Assembly (NCBI RefSeq): GCF_002432125.1
Contig: NZ_DJFS01000099.1
Coordinates: forward strand, 61,866-85,740
Source of the DNA: Brevundimonas sp. UBA5866
GTDB taxonomy: Bacteria; Pseudomonadota; Alphaproteobacteria; Caulobacterales; Caulobacteraceae
DNA: 23,875 bases
Reading direction: 5' to 3'
Part shown: piece by piece, positions 6,620-14,333 of the stretch
How the letters are laid out: every line of letters begins with the position of its first letter
Numbering within the stretch: the first letter of the stretch is position 1
Made by a program: the position numbers and the translations under genes
Notes under the pieces: generated by a model
Told to the model about the DNA's origin: nothing
Seen by the model: the letters and a program-made list of their open reading frames with translations, nothing else
Databases searched by the model: none

Positions 6620-6645
6620 AAAAGCAGCGCCCTTGCGGACGCTGC
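6620..6645 (-). terminator. Terminator or attenuator hairpin between rpsP and rimM
   Basis: On the minus strand GCAGCGTCC pairs with GGGCGCTGC (one G-U pair) around a GCAA tetraloop and is followed by TTTT then CT (6623-6620 are the T residues). It begins 37 bases after the rpsP stop and ends 26 bases before the rimM ribosome-binding site, so it may set the rpsP:rimM ratio. Confidence 0.65.
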
Positions 6646-6682
6646 CTTCCTTAAATCATCGAAGTTACCGATGAAGCCGTAA

Positions 6683-7135
6683 TTAGGCTTCGGTGGTTTC
6701 TTCAGCAGCCGGGGCTTCTTCAGCGGCCGGAGCAGCAGCAGCGGCTTCAGCTTCAGCCTTGGCAGCAGCTTCGGCTTCCAGACGGTCGGCTTCGCGTTGC
6801 TTACGTTCTTCAGCGCGCTCTTGAGCCTTCTTGCCCGGGGTACCCTTCTTCGGGTTGTTGCCTTGGACCCACTTGACCTTTTCGCCCAGCACTTCGTCTT
6901 GCGACAGGAAGCGAGCAACGCGGTCGGTCGGCTGAGCGCCCTTGACCAGCCATTCGTTGATGCGCTCGACCTTCAGGGTCACGCGCGGGGTCGCGCCGTC
7001 CTTCGGCAGCATCGGGTTGTACGAGCCAACCTTCTCGAGGAACTTACCATCGCGCGGAGCGCGGGCGTCGGCGACGACGATGTGGTAGTAAGGACGCTTC
7101 TTGGAGCCACCACGGGCCAGACGGATCTTCAGCAT
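6683..7135 (-). CDS. rpsP: 30S ribosomal protein S16
   Basis: Residues 1-90 are a standard bS16 (MLKIRLARGGSKKRPYYHIV, DGKFLEKVGSYNP, ERINEWLVKGAQPTDRV). Residues about 95-150 form a low-complexity tail, first Lys/Arg/Glu-rich and then Ala/Glu-rich, making the protein 150 residues against about 80-90 in E. coli; such tails occur in alphaproteobacteria. S16 is an early 30S assembly protein. The gene lies 21 bases downstream of ffh on the same strand and is probably cotranscribed with it. AGAGAC lies just ahead of the ATG at 7135. Confidence 0.97.
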   Translation of the reverse strand: MLKIRLARGGSKKRPYYHIVVADARAPRDGKFLEKVGSYNPMLPKDGATPRVTLKVERINEWLVKGAQPTDRVARFLSQDEVLGEKVKWVQGNNPKKGTPGKKAQERAEERKQREADRLEAEAAAKAEAEAAAAAPAAEEAPAAEETTEA

Positions 7136-7156
7136 TTCAGTCTCTTTCTCGGAAAG

Positions 7157-8680
7157 TCAGTTTTTCTTGGGGAAGCCCGGAAGACCCGGAAGCCCCCCCG
7201 GAAGTTGTCCGCCACCCAGGCCGGCCATGCGGTCCTGAAGGGCTTTCAATTCGTCGGCGCTGGGTTCCGGCATCTTGCCGCCGCCCAGTGCTTTCAGGCG
7301 GGCCATGTCCGGACCGCCGCCGCCCATGCCGGGCAGTCCGCCCATCATGGCCGCCATCTTTTGCAGGTTCTTGCCGCCGCCCTTGGACAGCGACTTGACC
7401 ATGTCGGACATCTGACGGTGCTGTTTGAGCAGACGGTTGATGTCCTGAACCTCTACGCCCGAACCGGCCGCGATACGCTTCTTGCGGCTGGCGTTCAGCA
7501 GATCGGGCTTCTTGCGCTCGGCCTTGGTCATCGAAGAGATCACGGCCAGCTGGCGGTCGATCATCTTGTCGGTGACATTGTTGTCGGCCATCTGGTTCTT
7601 CAGCTTGGCCACGCCCGGCAGAAGACCCATGATGCCCTGAAGGCCGCCCATCTTCTTCATCTGGTTCAGCTGGGCCGCCAGATCGTCGAGGTCGAACTGG
7701 CCCTTGGCCAGCTTGCGGGCCATCTTCTCGGCCTTGGCCTGATCGAGATCGGCAGCAGCCTTTTCGACCAGGGCCACGATGTCGCCCTGACCGAGGATAC
7801 GGCCAGCGACACGGCGGGCGTCGAAGACGTCGAGTTGATCGACCTTTTCACCGGCACCCAGATATTTGATCGGCAGGCCGGTGACGGCGCGCATCGACAG
7901 CATGGCACCGCCACGACCGTCGCCGTCGGCGCGGGTCAGGATCAGACCCGTCAGCGGCAGGCGCTCGTTAAAGGCCGATGCCGTACGCACGGCGTCCTGA
8001 CCGGTCAGGCTGTCGGCAACCAGCAGGGTTTCCACCGGCTTGGCGATGTCGGCCACTTCGGCGACTTCGTTCATCAGCGCTTCGTCGAGCGTGATGCGGC
8101 CCGCGGTGTCGAGGATCAGGACGTCAAAGCCCTGAAGCTTAGCCGACTGAAGGGCGCGGCGGGTGATCTGGACGGCGCTTTCGCCGGCCACGATCGGCAG
8201 GGTGGCGACCTCGATCTGCTGACCCAGGGTGGCCAGCTGTTCCATGGCGGCCGGACGACGGGTGTCCAGCGAGGCCATCATCACCTTCTTGCGGTCGAAC
8301 TTCGACAGGCGCAGGGCCAGCTTGGCCGAGGTGGTGGTCTTACCCGAGCCCTGCAGACCGGCCATCAGGATGACGGCGGGCGGGGCGGCATTGGTGTTCA
8401 GCGGGACCGGCTCTTCACCGCCCAGCATTTCAACGAGGCCGTCATAGACGATCTTGATGACCTGATCCGCCGGCTTGACCGAGCGGATGACTTCCTCGCC
8501 CGTCGCCTGTTCCTTGGCGCGGTTGATGAAGTCCTTGACGACCGGAAGAGCGACGTCGGCTTCGAGCAGGGCGACGCGGACCTCGCGCAGCGCCTCTTCG
8601 ACATCCTTAGCGGACAGCGCGCCGCGACCGGTAATCCGGTCAAATACGCCAGTCAGCCGCTCGTTCAGAGCATCAAACAT
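7157..8680 (-). CDS. ffh: Signal recognition particle protein Ffh (SRP54)
   Basis: Ffh binds signal sequences of nascent membrane proteins and 4.5S RNA and docks with FtsY. The 507-residue protein has the N domain (1-90), the GTPase G domain with G1 GLQGSGKTTT (108-117), DTAGR (191-195) and TRADGDGRGG (249-258), and the Met-rich M domain from about residue 320 (NQMKKMGGLQGIMGLLPG; SGVEVQDINRLLKQHRQM). The tail is unusually Gly/Pro/Met-rich (residues about 435-505) and longer than in the 453-residue E. coli protein. TGAGG lies about 6 bases before the ATG at 8680. It heads the ffh-rpsP-rimM set. The 684-codon open frame on the opposite strand is a shadow. Confidence 0.97.
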   Translation of the reverse strand: MFDALNERLTGVFDRITGRGALSAKDVEEALREVRVALLEADVALPVVKDFINRAKEQATGEEVIRSVKPADQVIKIVYDGLVEMLGGEEPVPLNTNAAPPAVILMAGLQGSGKTTTSAKLALRLSKFDRKKVMMASLDTRRPAAMEQLATLGQQIEVATLPIVAGESAVQITRRALQSAKLQGFDVLILDTAGRITLDEALMNEVAEVADIAKPVETLLVADSLTGQDAVRTASAFNERLPLTGLILTRADGDGRGGAMLSMRAVTGLPIKYLGAGEKVDQLDVFDARRVAGRILGQGDIVALVEKAAADLDQAKAEKMARKLAKGQFDLDDLAAQLNQMKKMGGLQGIMGLLPGVAKLKNQMADNNVTDKMIDRQLAVISSMTKAERKKPDLLNASRKKRIAAGSGVEVQDINRLLKQHRQMSDMVKSLSKGGGKNLQKMAAMMGGLPGMGGGGPDMARLKALGGGKMPEPSADELKALQDRMAGLGGGQLPGGLPGLPGFPKKN

Positions 8681-8705
8681 TCAAAACCTCAAATCCGTGG
8701 CGGGA

Positions 8706-8911
8706 CCGTTGGCTCGGCTCCATACGACAACGGCCTCTGTGGACGATACTCGTCGACAGAGGGTTCTCGCCTGCCTCGTTCTTTATTGAGGGGCTATCGG
8801 CCGGTCGGCCTACTTGAGCCCCGTAGGGTCAAGCGGCGCCTGCGTTCCTGAGCGCCCGAAGGCCGTGCTCAAGTAGCGCAAAGCGCGGTAGCACACTCGA
8901 CAAAGCTGTCG
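8706..8911. other. Highly structured non-coding segment upstream of ffh (candidate ncRNA or leader)
   Basis: Bases 8681-9209 hold no supported gene. Within them lie stacked inverted repeats: CCGTTG/CAACGG (8706-8711, 8728-8733); CCTCTGT-G-GACGA/TCGTC-G-ACAGAGG (8734-8762); GGGGCT/AGCCCC (8790-8795, 8817-8822) enclosing GGCC/GGCC; a perfect 10-bp pair CTACTTGAGC/GCTCAAGTAG (8810-8819, 8867-8876); and CGACA/TGTCG (8898-8911). On the minus strand a C(UUCG)G tetraloop appears in the 8852-8871 hairpin, which favours minus-strand transcription as an ffh leader. The 10-bp pair and the GGGGCT/AGCCCC pair share bases 8817-8819 and are mutually exclusive. I could not match it to 4.5S, tmRNA or RNase P RNA; 6S RNA is not excluded. 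Confidence 0.5.
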
Positions 8912-8979
8912 TGCAGGTGGAGACGCGAGTTTCACTTGCGCCGGAAGTGGCGGCTTATGCCCCATTTTCAAGCCCGTGT

Positions 8980-8993
8980 CGACTCAGGAGTCG
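8980..8993. promoter_or_regulatory. Inverted repeat carrying two GANTC sites
   Basis: CGACTC-AG-GAGTCG is a perfect 6-bp inverted repeat. Each arm holds a GANTC, the target of the CcrM cell-cycle methyltransferase found in Caulobacterales, in the ffh/urcA intergenic region. Confidence 0.4.
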
Positions 8994-9040
8994 TTACGAA
9001 GCAGGGCGTCATGCGGCGATAAACGCGGGCTGTATAAATA

Positions 9041-9062
9041 AATATTACATCAGTGTAATATT
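9041..9062. promoter_or_regulatory. 22-bp palindrome in AT-rich region (operator candidate)
   Basis: AATATTACA (9041-9049) and TGTAATATT (9054-9062) are perfect 9-bp arms around TCAG. The core TTACA-N4-TGTAA is a layout common to dimeric repressor operators such as TetR-family sites. It lies in an AT-rich block (about 9030-9130) between ffh and urcA, 148 bases before the urcA start, and could control either divergent transcript. Confidence 0.5.
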
Positions 9063-9209
9063 ACTTTCACATCTGACATTTCAGTAATCATGAGCAATAA
9101 TTATATATTCGTCCGATTTATACCATAGGTACGTCATTACGCTTTCAATATCTCGGGTCAAAAGGGCAGCCAGTAACGCCAATCAATCCTCTCTTTCTGG
9201 AAACGCCCC

Positions 9210-9512
9210 ATGATCAAGATCGCTACTCTGGCGGCTGCCGCCGCTCTCCTCGCTACCTCGGCCCAGGCTCAGGTTGTCATCAACACCCAGAATATCGACA
9301 CCCCTGCCGGTGCCCAACGCTTTGAGCGCGATGTGCGCAAGGCCGCCCGCTCGCTGTGCTCGGCCGTACGCGGCGTGCAAGTAATCACCTGCAAAGAGGC
9401 TGTACGTGAAGAAGCCCTGAGCATGCTGCCGGTCCAGCAACGCATGGCCTACGTCCAGTCCCGCGAAGCCCGCAACACCGAATACGCTGCAAACAGCATC
9501 GACCAAGCCTGA
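9210..9512 (+). CDS. UrcA family exported protein
   Basis: The 100-residue protein begins with a Sec signal peptide (MIKIATLAAAAALLATSAQA, cleavage after A20). The mature part follows the UrcA pattern: a short beta segment (QVVINTQNID), a TPAGAQRFERDVRKAARSLC helix, and a second Cys in TCKEAVREEAL. C50 and C61 may form a disulfide in the periplasm. UrcA proteins are common in Caulobacterales and Sphingomonadales and have no established function. The start has GGAA about 7 bases upstream. A strong terminator follows 66 bases after the stop and the upstream region carries a palindrome, so it is likely a regulated single-gene unit. Confidence 0.8.
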   Translation: MIKIATLAAAAALLATSAQAQVVINTQNIDTPAGAQRFERDVRKAARSLCSAVRGVQVITCKEAVREEALSMLPVQQRMAYVQSREARNTEYAANSIDQA

Positions 9513-9578
9513 TTGCAGATCCAACAAGTCAGTAAGCGTAGTGAAGTCTAGTCCGTCCCTCCAAGGTGGCCAGACGAC

Positions 9579-9610
9579 AGCACCGACCTCCCCCGGGGTC
9601 GGTGCTTTTT
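9579..9610 (+). terminator. Rho-independent terminator after urcA
   Basis: AGCACCGACC (9579-9588) and GGTCGGTGCT (9597-9606) form a perfect 10-bp stem with an 8-base loop, followed by five T residues (9606-9610). Confidence 0.93.
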
Positions 9611-9613
9611 ATT

Positions 9614-10579
9614 CTAGAGCCAGCCCGAGCGTTTGAAGCTGGCAAACAGCCCCGCGCACACCGCCAACATCAGCAGCAAGGCCGCGGGGTATCCATAGGT
9701 CCAGTTCAGTTCCGGCATCAGACGGAAGTTCATCCCATAGATACCGGCTATAGCGGTCGGGGTCGCCAGTATGGCGGCCCATGCGGCCAGCTTTCGCGTA
9801 ATCACGCCCTGCCTCTGCTGCTCCAGAAGACTGGAAACATCGAAGACCGATGACACGATATCCAGCAGGGCCGATGTGCGCCCCGCCACACGCCGCACCT
9901 GATCGGCCACGTCGCGGAAATAGGGCCTCACTTCCGGTCCGATGACCGGCAGGTCCCACAGGTACAGCCGCTTGACCATGTCCTCCATCGGTCCTGCCAG
10001 ACGATAGAATTTCAGCAGTTGCCGACGCAGTTGGAACAGGTTCGTCGCATCGCTGCGGGACAGAAACCTGTCCAGCGCCACATGCTCGGTTTCCAGCACG
10101 CTGTCCTCGATCGCGTCGACGATCGGCATATAGCCAACGACAATGAAATCCAGCACCGCATAGAGGACCCGATCCGGCCCCTGTGCCATCTGTTCCGGAA
10201 ATGCCTCCAGATAGTCACGCAGGGGTTTATGGCCCCTGCCCGATCCGTGACGGATGGTGATGATGTGGTTTGAGCCCACGAACATGTGGGTTTCGCCATA
10301 GACGATACTGTCATCATGCCACTCTGCGGTCAGGGCCACGACAAACAGCTCGTCTCCATAGACTTCCAGTTTTGGCAGCTGGTGCGCACTCAGGGCGTCC
10401 TCTACGGCGAGAGGGTGCAGTCCGAAGCAATCGATCAGAGAGCCGAACTCGTCCGCCGATGGCTCATGCATACCGATCCAGAGAAACTCGCCCTTCGCCA
10501 GTTCCAGTCCTTCCGGCGTCAGCGGGGCCGGGCGAACGCATTTGCCGTCGCGGTAAACATAGGATGCCACAATGCTCAT
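9614..10579 (-). CDS. corA: CorA-family Mg2+/Co2+ transporter
   Basis: CorA is a homopentameric inner-membrane channel for Mg2+ with some Co2+/Ni2+ flux. The 321-residue protein has a soluble N-terminal alpha/beta domain, a long helical stalk, and two C-terminal membrane segments (about 263-283 and 297-314). The signature Y-G-M-N-F (GMN at 282-284) ends the first, followed by MPEL. The ATG at 10579 is preferred to the frame start at 10642 because it has GGAGG at 5-base spacing and matches the family N-terminus. It is convergent with urcA and follows the M3 peptidase gene on the same strand, with a terminator between. Confidence 0.94.
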   Translation of the reverse strand: MSIVASYVYRDGKCVRPAPLTPEGLELAKGEFLWIGMHEPSADEFGSLIDCFGLHPLAVEDALSAHQLPKLEVYGDELFVVALTAEWHDDSIVYGETHMFVGSNHIITIRHGSGRGHKPLRDYLEAFPEQMAQGPDRVLYAVLDFIVVGYMPIVDAIEDSVLETEHVALDRFLSRSDATNLFQLRRQLLKFYRLAGPMEDMVKRLYLWDLPVIGPEVRPYFRDVADQVRRVAGRTSALLDIVSSVFDVSSLLEQQRQGVITRKLAAWAAILATPTAIAGIYGMNFRLMPELNWTYGYPAALLLMLAVCAGLFASFKRSGWL

Positions 10580-10614
10580 GGCCCGCCTCCATCGGCAAAA
10601 GCTGCAATCACGGC

Positions 10615-10649
10615 AAACAAAACGGCCGGTGGAAGGTTCCACCGGCCGT
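10615..10649 (-). terminator. Terminator after the M3 peptidase gene
   Basis: ACGGCCGGTGGAA (10622-10634) and its exact complement (10637-10649) give a very long stem. On the minus strand it is followed by TTTTGTTT, 23 bases after the peptidase stop. It separates that gene from corA. Confidence 0.9.
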
Positions 10650-10671
10650 CGGTTTACTGTCGCGCTTTGAC

Positions 10672-12840
10672 TTAGTTCGTCGGGAAGCCGCGGACCTTGA
10701 GCAAGGCAGCCACATCCGGATTGCGGCCACGGAAGCGGCGATAGGCTTCGCCGCGGTCGGTGGTGTTGCCTTCGGACAGGATGATCTCCTTGTACTTGGC
10801 ACCGATCACCGGATTGAACACGTCACCGGACTCTTCGAAATAGGCCCAGGTGTCAGCGTCCATCACTTCGGACCACAGGTAGGAGTAGTAGCCTGCCGAA
10901 TAGGCGTCCGACGTGAACAGGTGGTTGAACTGCGGCAGACGGTGACGCATCACGATCTCCTTGGGCATGCCGAGGCGCGCCAGGGATTCACGCTCGAAGG
11001 CGTCGATGTCGGTCGGCGGGGTGGTCTGGGTGTGCAGGTCCATGTCGACCAGAGCCGACGACAGATAGGACACCGTGGCATAGCCCTGGTTGAAGGTCGA
11101 AGCGGCCTCGATCTTCTCGACCAGAGCCTGCGGCATCGGCTGGCCGGTCTCGACGTGCTTGAGGAAGCCGTCGATGATCGGACGGGTCAGGACCCAGTGC
11201 TCGTGAACCTGCGACGGATATTCCACATAGTCGCGCGGCGTACCGGCCAGAGCCGGATAGCGGACCTTGGAGGACAGCGAGTGCAAGGCGTGGCCGAACT
11301 CGTGGAACAGGGTCTCGGCATCATCCAGCGAGATCAGCAGCGGGCCGGACGGCGCCTTGATGAAGTTGTTGTTGTTCGACGCCAGAACATTCTTCACGCC
11401 CTCATACGACGAATAGGAACGATAGGTCGTCGCCCAGGCGCCCGAACGCTTGCCCGGACGGGCGAAGTCGTCCGAATAGAACAGGCCGACGTGCGAGCCG
11501 TCCGACTTGTTCTTGACCTCGAACACTTCGACGTCCGGATGGAAGACCGGCACCGAACCGTCGGTGATCTTGGTGAAGGTGAAGCCGTACAAGCGCTCGG
11601 CCATGTAGAAGGCGCCGCGCTTGACGTTGTTCAGCTCGAGGTAGGGTTTGATCTCGTTCTGGTCGAGGTCGTACTTCGCCTTACGGACCTTCTCGGCGTA
11701 GTACAGATAGTCCCACGGCTCGATGTCGTGACCGGCGATCGCCTTCATGTCGGCGACTTCCTCGGCCACGCGGGCCTTGGCCGGAGCCCACACGCGGTTC
11801 ATCAGCTCCATGGCCGCCGCAGGGGTCTTGGCCATGGTGTCCTGCATGCGCCATTCAGCGTGGTTCTTGAAGCCCAGCAGCTTGGCGCGCTGGTCACGCA
11901 GGGCCACGATCTGGGCGATGGTGGCATTGGTGTCATTGGCATCGCCGTTGTCACCGCGGTTCACAAAGGCGCGCCAGACCTTTTCACGCATGGCGCGGTC
12001 ATCGCCGAACGACAGGAAGGGATCGACGCTGGAACGGGTGTTGGTGATGGCCCAACCCGACAGGTTGTTGGCGCGGGCCGCAGCGGCGGCAGCGGCCTTG
12101 TCACCTGCCGACAGGCCAGCGAGCTGGGCTTCGTCGGTGACGTGGATGTAGGTCTTCTCGTCCTCGACGACCTTCTGGCCGAAGGTGGTGAAGGCGTTCG
12201 ACAGGGCGGTGTTGATACGGCCCAGCTCGGCCTTGCCGGCAGCATCCAGAGCCGCGCCGTTACGCACGAAGCTGTTGTACGAACGCTCGGCGATGCGGGC
12301 CTGTTCGGCGCTCAGACCCGCCGAGGCGGCAGTGTCGTGAACGTGCTTGATGCGGGCGAACAGGGCGGCGTTGAAGGTGGTTTCATCGCTGGCGGCCGAC
12401 AGCATCGGCGACAGTTCGCGCTCCAGCGTGCGGTATTCAGCCGAGCCGATGTTCGAGGTCATGACGCCGAACAGGGCCATAGCACGGCCCAGCGGCTCAC
12501 CCGCCAATTGCATCGCCACCGAGGTGTTGGCGAAGGTTGCCGGTTCCGGATTGTTGGCAATCGCATTGATTTCGGCGCGGCGCAGTTCGATGCCTTCGAT
12601 GATGGCTTCGCGCAGCTTGGCGGCCGTCACCTTGTCCCACGGCGGAACACCTTCAAACGGGCCGGTCCAGACTTGCAGCAGCTCGGCCTTCGGTGCCGTG
12701 TTCGGCAGTACGGCACGCGCGATGGCGATCTCGTTCTGCGAAGCGGCGTTGACCGCACCGCCCAGATCCGCACCCGCAGCGGCACAGCCCGAAAGGGCAA
12801 AGAGGCTCGCGCCTCCGATAAGAAGGTGGCGTCTGTGCAT
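10672..12840 (-). CDS. M3 family zinc metallopeptidase (dipeptidyl carboxypeptidase/oligopeptidase A-like), lipoprotein
   Basis: The 722-residue protein carries the thermolysin-like zinc site H513-E-F-G-H517 (HEFGHALHS), with the third ligand probably E540 in YVEYPSQ, and the M3 C-terminal region (SAGYYSYLWSEVMDADTW). This is the Dcp/OpdA type that degrades short peptides. The N-terminus MHRRHLLIGGASLFALSGC has a twin arginine, a hydrophobic stretch and a lipobox (LSGC, C19), so it is probably a Tat- or Sec-exported lipoprotein, unlike the cytoplasmic or soluble periplasmic E. coli relatives. GGGAGA lies 7 bases before the ATG at 12840; the frame extends to 13044 but that part overlaps murI. 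The 880-codon opposite-strand frame is a shadow. Confidence 0.93.
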   Translation of the reverse strand: MHRRHLLIGGASLFALSGCAAAGADLGGAVNAASQNEIAIARAVLPNTAPKAELLQVWTGPFEGVPPWDKVTAAKLREAIIEGIELRRAEINAIANNPEPATFANTSVAMQLAGEPLGRAMALFGVMTSNIGSAEYRTLERELSPMLSAASDETTFNAALFARIKHVHDTAASAGLSAEQARIAERSYNSFVRNGAALDAAGKAELGRINTALSNAFTTFGQKVVEDEKTYIHVTDEAQLAGLSAGDKAAAAAAARANNLSGWAITNTRSSVDPFLSFGDDRAMREKVWRAFVNRGDNGDANDTNATIAQIVALRDQRAKLLGFKNHAEWRMQDTMAKTPAAAMELMNRVWAPAKARVAEEVADMKAIAGHDIEPWDYLYYAEKVRKAKYDLDQNEIKPYLELNNVKRGAFYMAERLYGFTFTKITDGSVPVFHPDVEVFEVKNKSDGSHVGLFYSDDFARPGKRSGAWATTYRSYSSYEGVKNVLASNNNNFIKAPSGPLLISLDDAETLFHEFGHALHSLSSKVRYPALAGTPRDYVEYPSQVHEHWVLTRPIIDGFLKHVETGQPMPQALVEKIEAASTFNQGYATVSYLSSALVDMDLHTQTTPPTDIDAFERESLARLGMPKEIVMRHRLPQFNHLFTSDAYSAGYYSYLWSEVMDADTWAYFEESGDVFNPVIGAKYKEIILSEGNTTDRGEAYRRFRGRNPDVAALLKVRGFPTN

Positions 12841-12958
12841 CCGGTATCTCCCAACCTGATAAAATTCAGTGCCGTGACTCTCGCGTCCCGGCATTTCCCG
12901 CTTCGGGTGTAATGCGAAGTGATGGACGGCGAAAGCCTTGAGGTCTAAAGGCCGCACT

Positions 12959-13822
12959 ATGGCGATAGGCGTTTTTGACTCAGGCGTGGGTGGATTGACG
13001 GTCCACCGTGAACTCGTTTCGCGATTTGCGGAGCGGGATTTCATCTATTTGGGCGACCAGGCCCATGCCCCCTATGGCGGTCGCGGCGGCGAGGAAATCG
13101 TCGAACTGACCCGCAAGGGCTGCGAGACCCTGTTCCGTGCAGGAGCCTCTCTGGTGGTGCTGGCGTGCAATACCGCCTCGGCCATCGCGCTGCGCCGCCT
13201 GCAACAGACGTGGATCCCGGGCCTGCGTGAGGAACTGGGCCGTCAGGTCAATGTGCTGGGCATCATCGTGCCGACCATCGAGGCCGCTACCGGCCTGCCA
13301 TGGTCCTATGAGGCCGAGCGCGACGGGCGTCTGGAAGGCGAGAAGAAAGAAGCCATCGACATCACCGGCATCTTCTGTACCGCCGCCACGGCCATGAGCC
13401 GCGTCTACGAGATCGAGATCGACAAGCGCCGCACCGACCTCGCCGTCTTTACCGAGCCCTGCCCCGGTCTTGCCGGTCTGATCGAACTGGGCGCGCCGGA
13501 AGAAGAATTGCGCGTCGTGGTACGCGACCATGTGGATTCCCTACGCCGCCGCATCGGCCGCCATCCGGACAAGGCCATCCTGGGCTGTACCCACTACGAG
13601 ATCGTGGCCAACCTGTTCGAAGAGGCCCTGCCCGAAGGTGTCCAGGTCATCAGCCAGCCGACCGCCGTGGCCGACAGCCTGGAACGCTATTTCGAGCGCC
13701 ACCCCGAATATGATCTGGGGAACAGTGGACGCCGCACCTTCCTGACCACCGGCCAGCCCGGCCCGCAATCGGACCTGATCGCACAGTTCTGGGGCGCGCC
13801 GCTGACCTTCGAGGCCGCCTGA
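12959..13822 (+). CDS. murI: Glutamate racemase
   Basis: MurI interconverts L- and D-glutamate, supplying D-Glu for peptidoglycan. The 287-residue protein shows GVFDSGVGGLTV at the start (D7), the first catalytic cysteine C70 in ACNTASA, and the second C210 in LGCTHYE, with FTEPCPGLAGLIE between them. The ATG at 12959 is chosen over 12938 because the family starts at MAIGVFDSG and AAAGG lies 7 bases upstream. The gene is divergent from the M3 peptidase (118-base gap) and its stop is separated by one base from the end of the opposing lipoprotein gene. Confidence 0.96.
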   Translation: MAIGVFDSGVGGLTVHRELVSRFAERDFIYLGDQAHAPYGGRGGEEIVELTRKGCETLFRAGASLVVLACNTASAIALRRLQQTWIPGLREELGRQVNVLGIIVPTIEAATGLPWSYEAERDGRLEGEKKEAIDITGIFCTAATAMSRVYEIEIDKRRTDLAVFTEPCPGLAGLIELGAPEEELRVVVRDHVDSLRRRIGRHPDKAILGCTHYEIVANLFEEALPEGVQVISQPTAVADSLERYFERHPEYDLGNSGRRTFLTTGQPGPQSDLIAQFWGAPLTFEAA

Positions 13823-13823
13823 A

Positions 13824-14333
13824 CTAGCGGCCGAAACTGCCCGCTGTCGCCTTTTGGCGCTCCCAATAGTCCGCACCGTTCGACGGTTTGAACATGGTGC
13901 GGACCACGCCGCGTTTATCGACGACGGCAAAGGTGTTGGTGCGCGCCTGATAGATCAGGGTGTCGCCGTTCGGGCGGCTGATCTTTTCGGCATCTGCAGG
14001 GGGCGAGCGCGTAAAGCTTTTCGCCTTTTCCAGATAATCTTCGGCACTGGTTGCGCCGAAGTCGGCCCCGTTGCGCTCATATAGACGGATGGCCTTTGCG
14101 CCCGCCGTCTCGCGACGGTTCGAGGTCAGGATCACCGCCGACTGCGCGGGGGCTTCAGAGGGGGCGGCGACCTGCTGGAGCGGTGCGGCGACCTCATCCT
14201 GGACCGCAGCATAGGGCACAGTCTTGGCGGGTTCGTCCCTTTCACGCGTCTCGACCGCAGAGCCGCCGTTTCCACAAGCCGACAAGCCCACCAACAAAAG
14301 GGCGGCTACGCTCGCCCCGCAAAAACCGCGCAT
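13824..14333 (-). CDS. Lipoprotein with C-terminal CdiA/BECR-toxin-like domain
   Basis: The 169-residue protein has a lipoprotein signal (lipobox LSAC, C20), a Pro/Ala/Gln-rich linker (about 22-75), and a compact domain from about residue 80. The domain reads LYERNGADFG, EDYLEKAKSF, RPNGDTLIYQARTNTFAVVDKRG (122-142), then RTMFKP-(x5)-YW. This order of motifs resembles the C-terminal nuclease domains of some contact-dependent and polymorphic toxins (BECR-type fold). Here it is attached to a lipoprotein signal, with no visible immunity gene; murI and coaBC flank it. Nuclease activity is unproven and the likeness is from memory of the pattern. The start at 14333 has an AGGGG stretch about 6 bases upstream. 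Confidence 0.75.
   Translation of the reverse strand: MRGFCGASVAALLLVGLSACGNGGSAVETRERDEPAKTVPYAAVQDEVAAPLQQVAAPSEAPAQSAVILTSNRRETAGAKAIRLYERNGADFGATSAEDYLEKAKSFTRSPPADAEKISRPNGDTLIYQARTNTFAVVDKRGVVRTMFKPSNGADYWERQKATAGSFGR

Noticed and set aside
6651..6669. TTAA-like motif as a CtrA binding site
   Set aside because: Only one half matches; the second TTAA at 7-base spacing is absent, and it lies inside an operon gap.
6797..8851. Open frame of 684 codons on plus, opposite rpsP and ffh
   Set aside because: It is a shadow of two conserved genes; the frame continues into the structured intergenic region without any protein-like features.
8700..8960. 4.5S RNA, tmRNA or RNase P RNA in the ffh upstream region
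   Set aside because: I found neither the SRP core (GGAAGGAAGCAGCC type), nor a tmRNA tag frame or T-arm, nor RNase P conserved blocks on either strand. The region is kept as an unassigned structured segment.
10270..12912. Open frame of 880 codons on plus, opposite the M3 peptidase gene
   Set aside because: It mirrors a conserved gene with a clear zinc motif. Its translation is low-complexity Arg/Gly/Val/Asp-rich, as expected from antisense in a GC-rich genome.
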